This document shows positions 60,017-64,000 of a stretch of 64,000 nucleotides of DNA, piece after piece. Made by a program: the position numbers and the translations under genes. Under the pieces are notes generated by a model. That model searched no databases. It was not told the DNA's origin and saw nothing but the letters and a program-made list of their open reading frames with translations. Within the stretch, counting starts at the first letter, position 1, and every line of letters starts with the position of its first letter. This stretch comes from Ferribacterium limneticum (GTDB taxonomy: Bacteria; Pseudomonadota; Gammaproteobacteria; Burkholderiales; Rhodocyclaceae), in assembly GCF_020510625.1 (NCBI RefSeq), contig NZ_CP075191.1:4151798-4215797 (forward strand), given 5' to 3'.

Positions 60017-61363
60017 CTATTTTCCGATACAGAATCGGCTGAAAATGACGCCGAGCAGATCGTCAGCAGTGAATTCGCCGGTGATTTCGCCAAGAGACTG
60101 CTGGGTAAGGCGCAGTTCCTCGGCAAAGAGTTCCAGTGCCGGCATGGCACCCTCGACGACGTTTCGAGCCGCAGCGAGGTGCTCCTGTGCATTGGCCAGT
60201 GCCCTCAGGTGTCGCTCACGGGCAATGAAAACATCCTCAGCCTGATGCCAGCCGGCAATGCGCAACAATTCCTGCCTGAGCAGTTCAATGCCTTGATTGG
60301 CTTTGGCGGAGAGGGAAATGGCGATGCCATCAGCCTCGTCGTGGCGTTCGGCTTCACGCCCGGCCAGATCGATCTTGTTATAAACGGTGATGCGCTGCAG
60401 GCGCTCGGGCAGACGAGCCAGTATCTCTCGATCTGCCTCGCCAACGCCGGTTCGGGCGTCGACCAGCAGCAGGACGACATCGGAACGTTCGATCTCTTTC
60501 CAACTGCGTTCAATACCGATTTTCTCGACTTCATCATCCGTCTCGCGCAAGCCAGCGGTATCGATGATATGCAGCGGAATGCCTTCGATCTGAATGGTCG
60601 ACCGCAGGGCATCGCGGGTCGTGCCGGCAATGGGTGTAACAATGGCCAGATCATCGCCGGCCAGCCGGTTTAGCAGTGATGACTTGCCGACGTTCGGTTG
60701 CCCGGCCAGCACGACATGGAGACCGGATTGCAGCAGTTTTCCTTGGCCAGCCCGGTCGAAAATCTCGGCCAGCTTCAGTTGCAGCCGTTCGAGACGGCCG
60801 AAGGCATTGGCTGCTTTCAGAAAATCGATGTCCTCTTCCGGGAAATCCAGCGTGGCTTCAACCAGCATGCGCAGGTTGATCAGTTCGTCATTCAGTTCGC
60901 CAATCGCCCTTGAGAACTCGCCCTGCAAGGAACGCACGGCCGAACGGGCAGCGCTGGCGGTTGCCGCATCGATCAGGTCGGCGACAGCCTCGGCCTGGGC
61001 CAGGTCCATCTTGCCGTTGAGAAAGGCGCGGCGGCTGAATTCACCGGGTTCGGCCAGTCTGGCTCCCAAATCCAGGCAACGGGCAAGCAGCATCTGCATG
61101 ACCACCGGACCACCGTGGCCCTGCAGCTCAAGCACGTCCTCGCCGGTAAAGGACTGCGGATTCGGAAAATAGAGGAGCAAACCCGTGTCGATGGTGCTGC
61201 CATCGGTCGCCTTGAAATCAGCCAGCGAGGCATAGCGCGGCTTCGGTGTTTTTTCGGTCAGCGCAAAAGCAAAGGGCAGCAAATTGCTGCCCGAGATGCG
61301 GATCACGCCGACACCGCCACGGCCTGGGGCCGTAGCGATGGCAGCAATGGTGTCGGATTTCAC
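60017..61363 (-). CDS. mnmE: tRNA modification GTPase MnmE
   Basis: MnmE with MnmG installs the carboxymethylaminomethyl group at uridine 34 of several tRNAs. The 448-residue protein has the tetrahydrofolate-binding N-terminal domain (IATAPGRGGVGVIR), a helical domain, an inserted G domain with GQPNVGKSSLLN and DTAGLR, and the C-terminal FCIGK whose Cys is essential. GTG start at 61363. mnmG, its usual partner, is not adjacent; the DnaA-box region follows instead. Confidence 0.96.
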   Translation of the reverse strand: MKSDTIAAIATAPGRGGVGVIRISGSNLLPFAFALTEKTPKPRYASLADFKATDGSTIDTGLLLYFPNPQSFTGEDVLELQGHGGPVVMQMLLARCLDLGARLAEPGEFSRRAFLNGKMDLAQAEAVADLIDAATASAARSAVRSLQGEFSRAIGELNDELINLRMLVEATLDFPEEDIDFLKAANAFGRLERLQLKLAEIFDRAGQGKLLQSGLHVVLAGQPNVGKSSLLNRLAGDDLAIVTPIAGTTRDALRSTIQIEGIPLHIIDTAGLRETDDEVEKIGIERSWKEIERSDVVLLLVDARTGVGEADREILARLPERLQRITVYNKIDLAGREAERHDEADGIAISLSAKANQGIELLRQELLRIAGWHQAEDVFIARERHLRALANAQEHLAAARNVVEGAMPALELFAEELRLTQQSLGEITGEFTADDLLGVIFSRFCIGK

Positions 61364-61366
61364 ACG

Positions 61367-63010
61367 TCAGGCCTTGGCGTCGTTCGCTGCCTTGCCACCG
61401 GCATCGATCAAGCGGGTGATCTGCCACTGCTGGGCAATGGAGAGGACGTTGTTGACCACCCAGTAAAGCACCAGACCGGCCGGGAACCAGAAGAACATGA
61501 AGCCGAAGATCAGCGGCATCATCATCATGACCTTGGCCTGGATCGGGTCCGGCGGGGTCGGGTTCAGCTTGGTCTGGACAAACATCGAAACCATCATGAT
61601 GACCGGCAGGATGTAGTACGGGTCAGCCGATGCCAAATCCTTGATCCACAGGATCCACGGTGCACCGCGCATTTCAACGGCACCGAGCAGCACCCAGTAG
61701 AGCGCGATGAAGACCGGAATCTGGACCAGGATCGGCAGGCAGCCGCCGAGCGGATTGACCTTCTCGGTCTGGTACAGCTTCATCATTTCCTGGTTCATGC
61801 GCTGCTTGTCGTCGCCAAAACGCTCCTTCAACTGAGTCAGGCGCGGGGTCAGCACCTTCATCTTGGCCATCGAGCGGTAGGAAGCGGCAGAAAGCGGGAA
61901 GAAGATGGCCTTGATGATGATGGTCAGCACGACAATCGCCCAGCCCCAGTTACCAACCAGCTTGTGTATGGCTTCCAGTGCCCAGAAGATCGGTGCGGCA
62001 ACGACAGTCAGCCAACCGTAGTCAACAACCAAGTCAAGACCGGAAGCAACCTGCTTGAGTGCCGACTGCAGCTGCGGGCCGGCATACAAGCCGACAGAAG
62101 TCTCGCCCTTGGCACCCGGCGCTATTTCAGCGATCGGTACGATCACGCCGGCCTGGAACACATTGCTGCCTTCCACCTTGCGCATGTAGAACTCGCGCTG
62201 GGTCTTGTCTGCAGGTACCCAAGCCGAGACGAAATAGTGCTGAACCATGGCCAGCCAGCCGTTGTCAGCCGTCTTGGTGAATTTGGCCTTGTTGTCGGCG
62301 ATGCTGCTGAAATCGATCTTCTGATACTTTTCGGCATCGGTGAATACCGCCGGACCGGTAAAGGTCGAAACCATCGCGGTCTCGCCGGCCGGTGCAGCAT
62401 CGTCGCGCTGCAACTGGAAGTAGGCGTGCGGGGCAATGGCCTTGTCGCTGCCGTTGGCAACTTCCCAGGCAACGTCAATCAGGTAGGAGCCACGCTTGAA
62501 GGTCAGTATCTTGGCAACCTTGATACCGTTCTGTTCGGTCGATTCAAGGCGAACCTTCAGTTCGTTGGCACCATCAGCCAGTGCTGTTGCCCCGTTGACG
62601 TGCTTGAAGTTTGCACGGTGAGTCGGCAAGCCTTCGCCGATCAGGCCAGCCTGAGCCATATAACGATGCTTGGCATCGAATAGGTCGAAATTCTTCAGGT
62701 TATTGTCGTGCTCTTTGTAGTTGAGCAGTTCGAGACTGACCAGATCGCCACCCTGGGCAGAAATAGTCGCCTTCAGCAGATCGGTAGTGATCGTGAATGT
62801 CTCGGCGGTAGACGCCGGTGCGACCACCGATGGTGCTCCCGGTGCAGCCTTGGCTTGCAGTGCGGCAGAAGGGGTTGGTGCCGTACCTGCAACCTGGGCG
62901 GCGGCTACAGCATCTGCGGGCTTCGGCTGGTTGTACTTCTGCCAGTTTTCCCACAGCATGAAGCTGGAGAACGTGAAGATCAAAACCAGTATCAGGCGTC
63001 GAGTATCCAT
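61367..63010 (-). CDS. yidC: Membrane protein insertase YidC
   Basis: YidC inserts and folds inner-membrane proteins, alone or with SecYEG. The 547-residue Gram-negative form has a first membrane helix, a large periplasmic P1 domain (about 60-335) and the conserved five-helix core, with GWAIVVLTIIIKAIFFPLS and GGCLPILVQIPVFIALYWVL. It ends three bases before mnmE starts, so the two are likely co-transcribed. Confidence 0.96.
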   Translation of the reverse strand: MDTRRLILVLIFTFSSFMLWENWQKYNQPKPADAVAAAQVAGTAPTPSAALQAKAAPGAPSVVAPASTAETFTITTDLLKATISAQGGDLVSLELLNYKEHDNNLKNFDLFDAKHRYMAQAGLIGEGLPTHRANFKHVNGATALADGANELKVRLESTEQNGIKVAKILTFKRGSYLIDVAWEVANGSDKAIAPHAYFQLQRDDAAPAGETAMVSTFTGPAVFTDAEKYQKIDFSSIADNKAKFTKTADNGWLAMVQHYFVSAWVPADKTQREFYMRKVEGSNVFQAGVIVPIAEIAPGAKGETSVGLYAGPQLQSALKQVASGLDLVVDYGWLTVVAAPIFWALEAIHKLVGNWGWAIVVLTIIIKAIFFPLSAASYRSMAKMKVLTPRLTQLKERFGDDKQRMNQEMMKLYQTEKVNPLGGCLPILVQIPVFIALYWVLLGAVEMRGAPWILWIKDLASADPYYILPVIMMVSMFVQTKLNPTPPDPIQAKVMMMMPLIFGFMFFWFPAGLVLYWVVNNVLSIAQQWQITRLIDAGGKAANDAKA

Positions 63011-63035
63011 AACTGCCTACAAAAAAATTCTTGAT

Positions 63036-63245
63036 TCAGGGTACAGGATCATACCCGCCGGGATGCCATGGGTGACAGCGACAGACGCGCTTGACGCCCA
63101 GCCAGCCACCCCGGAAGGCACCATGTTTTTGTACTGCTTCCACCGTATATTCCGAGCAGCTTGGAACATAACGGCAGCTACGCCCGAGAAACGGGCTGAT
63201 CGCATACTGATAACCGCGAACCAGCGCGATCAACAAGTATTTCAT
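63036..63245 (-). CDS. yidD: Membrane protein insertion efficiency factor YidD
   Basis: YidD assists YidC-dependent membrane insertion and is anchored on the inner face of the membrane by an amphipathic helix. The 69-residue protein has the family core YQYAISPFLGRSCRYVPSCS, EYTVEAVQKHG and CHPWHPGGYDPVP. It overlaps rnpA by four bases and precedes yidC by 25, in the standard order. Confidence 0.95.
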   Translation of the reverse strand: MKYLLIALVRGYQYAISPFLGRSCRYVPSCSEYTVEAVQKHGAFRGGWLGVKRVCRCHPWHPGGYDPVP

Positions 63246-63613
63246 TGTCCATCCCGCTTGTTGCGTGGTCGTTGCAGCTTGTCCAGCAGGGCTACGAAAT
63301 CATCGGCTACTTGCTTGCGGTCGAGCGGTGCCGGCTTGTTTGCAAGCCTGACGACCAGATCGACCGGCGGCAAGGCAGCCCGGCGCAACCGGAACTGCTC
63401 GCGGACGATACGTTTGACCAGATTGCGGTCGACCGCTCGCTTGAGCAGCTTCTTGCCGACCACCAAGCCAAGTCGTGCCTCGGTGTTACTTTCGGGGCGC
63501 GGCTGATAATGCAGCATCAGCAACTTGCCTCGAATTGCCTTCCTGAAACCAAAAACGGATGAGAACTCATCCGTTTTTGTCAGGCGATAGCGTCGGGCGA
63601 AGGTTTGTTCCAC
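63242..63613 (-). CDS. rnpA: Ribonuclease P protein component
   Basis: RnpA is the protein subunit of RNase P, which matures tRNA 5' ends. The 123-residue basic protein has the family signature KRAVDRNLVKRIVREQFR, plus RLGLVVGKKLL. It sits between rpmH and yidD, starting 17 bases after the rpmH stop. The RNA subunit gene is elsewhere. Confidence 0.95.
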   Translation of the reverse strand: MEQTFARRYRLTKTDEFSSVFGFRKAIRGKLLMLHYQPRPESNTEARLGLVVGKKLLKRAVDRNLVKRIVREQFRLRRAALPPVDLVVRLANKPAPLDRKQVADDFVALLDKLQRPRNKRDGQ

Positions 63614-63630
63614 CTCGCCGAACGTCCGGT

Positions 63631-63765
63631 TTATACGGCCAGACGTGTGCGACCCTTGGCGCGGCGAGCAGCAATGACTGCACGGCCACCCTTGGTGCGC
63701 ATACGAACCAGGAAGCCATGGGTGCGCTTGCGGCGCACGACCGACGGTTGATACGTGCGTTTCAT
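63631..63765 (-). CDS. rpmH: 50S ribosomal protein L34
   Basis: This 44-residue, very basic protein is complete: MKRTYQPSVVRRKRTHGFL at the start, then RMRTKGGRAVIAARRAKGR and a short end. Its Shine-Dalgarno (AAGGGAT) and promoter lie just upstream. It heads the rpmH-rnpA-yidD-yidC-mnmE block that normally faces dnaA across a short gap. Confidence 0.97.
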   Translation of the reverse strand: MKRTYQPSVVRRKRTHGFLVRMRTKGGRAVIAARRAKGRTRLAV

Positions 63766-63800
63766 GTTGTAATCCCTTGATGTGCGAAGAAAAACGCGTG

Positions 63801-63830
63801 ATTACACCCTGTTTGATGGTGTTCTGTCAA
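63801..63830 (-). promoter_or_regulatory. Sigma-70 promoter of rpmH
   Basis: On the minus strand TTGACA (63830-63825) and TGTAAT (63806-63801) are separated by 18 bases, a close match to the -35/-10 consensus. Transcription would start about 30 bases before the rpmH ATG. Confidence 0.75.
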
Positions 63831-63850
63831 GATCAATTATTTGACAAAGC

Positions 63851-63859
63851 TGTGGATAA
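63851..63859. other. DnaA box upstream of rpmH/dnaA
   Basis: TGTGGATAA is a perfect DnaA box (TTATCCACA on the other strand), 20 bases upstream of the rpmH -35 and in the intergenic region expected to precede dnaA. It may serve dnaA autoregulation or be part of the origin. The rest of the gap up to the window edge shows an AT-rich stretch at about 63917-63951 and no other perfect box. Confidence 0.6.
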
Positions 63860-63991
63860 CTTTTCGGTAGGGGGGTAGAATCGTGCCTTCGCCGGCCTCT
63901 GAACGGTCGCCGAAATATTCAAAATATACCAATTAAATCAAGTATCTAATAACCGCCATCGAAATCAATAGCGAATGCGCGGGGAGGAGTG

Positions 63992-64000
63992 TTGTCGTCG
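63992..64000 (+). CDS. dnaA: Possible start of dnaA, cut by the window edge
   Basis: The last nine bases, TTG TCG TCG, follow a strong GGGGAGGAG ribosome-binding site and could begin a protein MSS..., as DnaA proteins often do. A GTG in the same frame at 63989 is the alternative. The call rests on gene order (rpmH is normally divergent from dnaA) and on the ribosome-binding site, not on coding sequence. Confidence 0.35.

Noticed and set aside
61115..62683. 522-codon plus-strand frame
   Set aside because: Antisense to mnmE and yidC, both certain genes.
63017..63205. 62-codon frame overlapping yidD
   Set aside because: The 69-residue frame at 63036-63245 matches YidD fully; the other is its shadow.
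1..64000. tRNA, rRNA, CRISPR array or IS transposase genes
   Set aside because: None was recognised: no cloverleaf-like conserved arms, no regularly spaced direct repeats, and no transposase-like protein.

Overview
The window reads as a chromosome segment from a high-GC betaproteobacterium. It is most likely a member of the Rhodocyclales (Dechloromonas/Azospira/Azoarcus type). This placement is inferred from the whole gene set: the recA-recX-lptB-rpoN-hpf-ptsN-hprK block, a split NodI/NodJ-type exporter next to cutA-dsbD, an octaheme cytochrome locus, and an aryl-polyene pigment locus. No rRNA, tRNA, IS element or CRISPR array was seen. The right end carries the rpmH-rnpA-yidD-yidC-mnmE block that normally lies beside dnaA and the replication origin. 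Two perfect parS cores and one near-match lie further left, so the whole window is origin-proximal.

Layout. 1-4.2 kb: a hybrid histidine kinase (open at the left edge), ttcA, a class III cyclase with an FHA domain, and a PsiF-repeat protein. 4.3-9.7 kb (minus strand): recA, recX, lptB, rpoN, hpf, ptsN and hprK, mostly overlapping or tightly spaced. A consensus LexA box lies upstream of recA and faces a small exported protein gene and rluA. 10.8-18.2 kb: a sodium:solute symporter, a VanZ-like protein, a P-type ATPase, a thioredoxin-like ferredoxin, a hydrolase and an ABC ATPase. 18.2-26.2 kb: a block that separates this ABC ATPase from its probable permease (26.2 kb). It holds an LHPP-like HAD protein, a B12/radical-SAM protein, and a four-gene respiratory unit (octaheme cytochrome c, cytochrome b, DUF3373 porin, small periplasmic protein) behind an FNR-like site and closed by a strong terminator, then an HDOD protein. 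26.2-29.1 kb: ABC permease, cutA, dsbD.

29.1-46.0 kb holds a large aryl-polyene (xanthomonadin-like) locus: two acyl carrier proteins, ketosynthases, a ketosynthase-like chain-length-factor homologue, dehydratases, a ketoreductase, an adenylating ligase, LpxL-like and LolA-like proteins, an MMPL exporter, a methyltransferase and further accessory genes. After a 5-kb stretch of small hypothetical genes and envelope genes, a minus-strand operon (58.8-49.0 kb) carries a flavin-dependent halogenase-like protein, an XanB2/FkbO-type chorismatase, an outer-membrane protein, an acyltransferase and a glycosyltransferase. These are the starter-supply, halogenation and lipid-attachment functions expected for the same pigment. 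My inference is that the two subloci together make a 3- or 4-hydroxybenzoate-primed, possibly halogenated, outer-membrane aryl polyene.

The most notable items are the octaheme/porin respiratory unit with its FNR-like site, the split pigment pathway with chorismatase plus halogenase, GC-rich repeats that have become coding sequence in two pigment genes, the parS set, and a DnaA-box/AT-rich region at 59.8-60.0 kb that looks like an origin away from dnaA.
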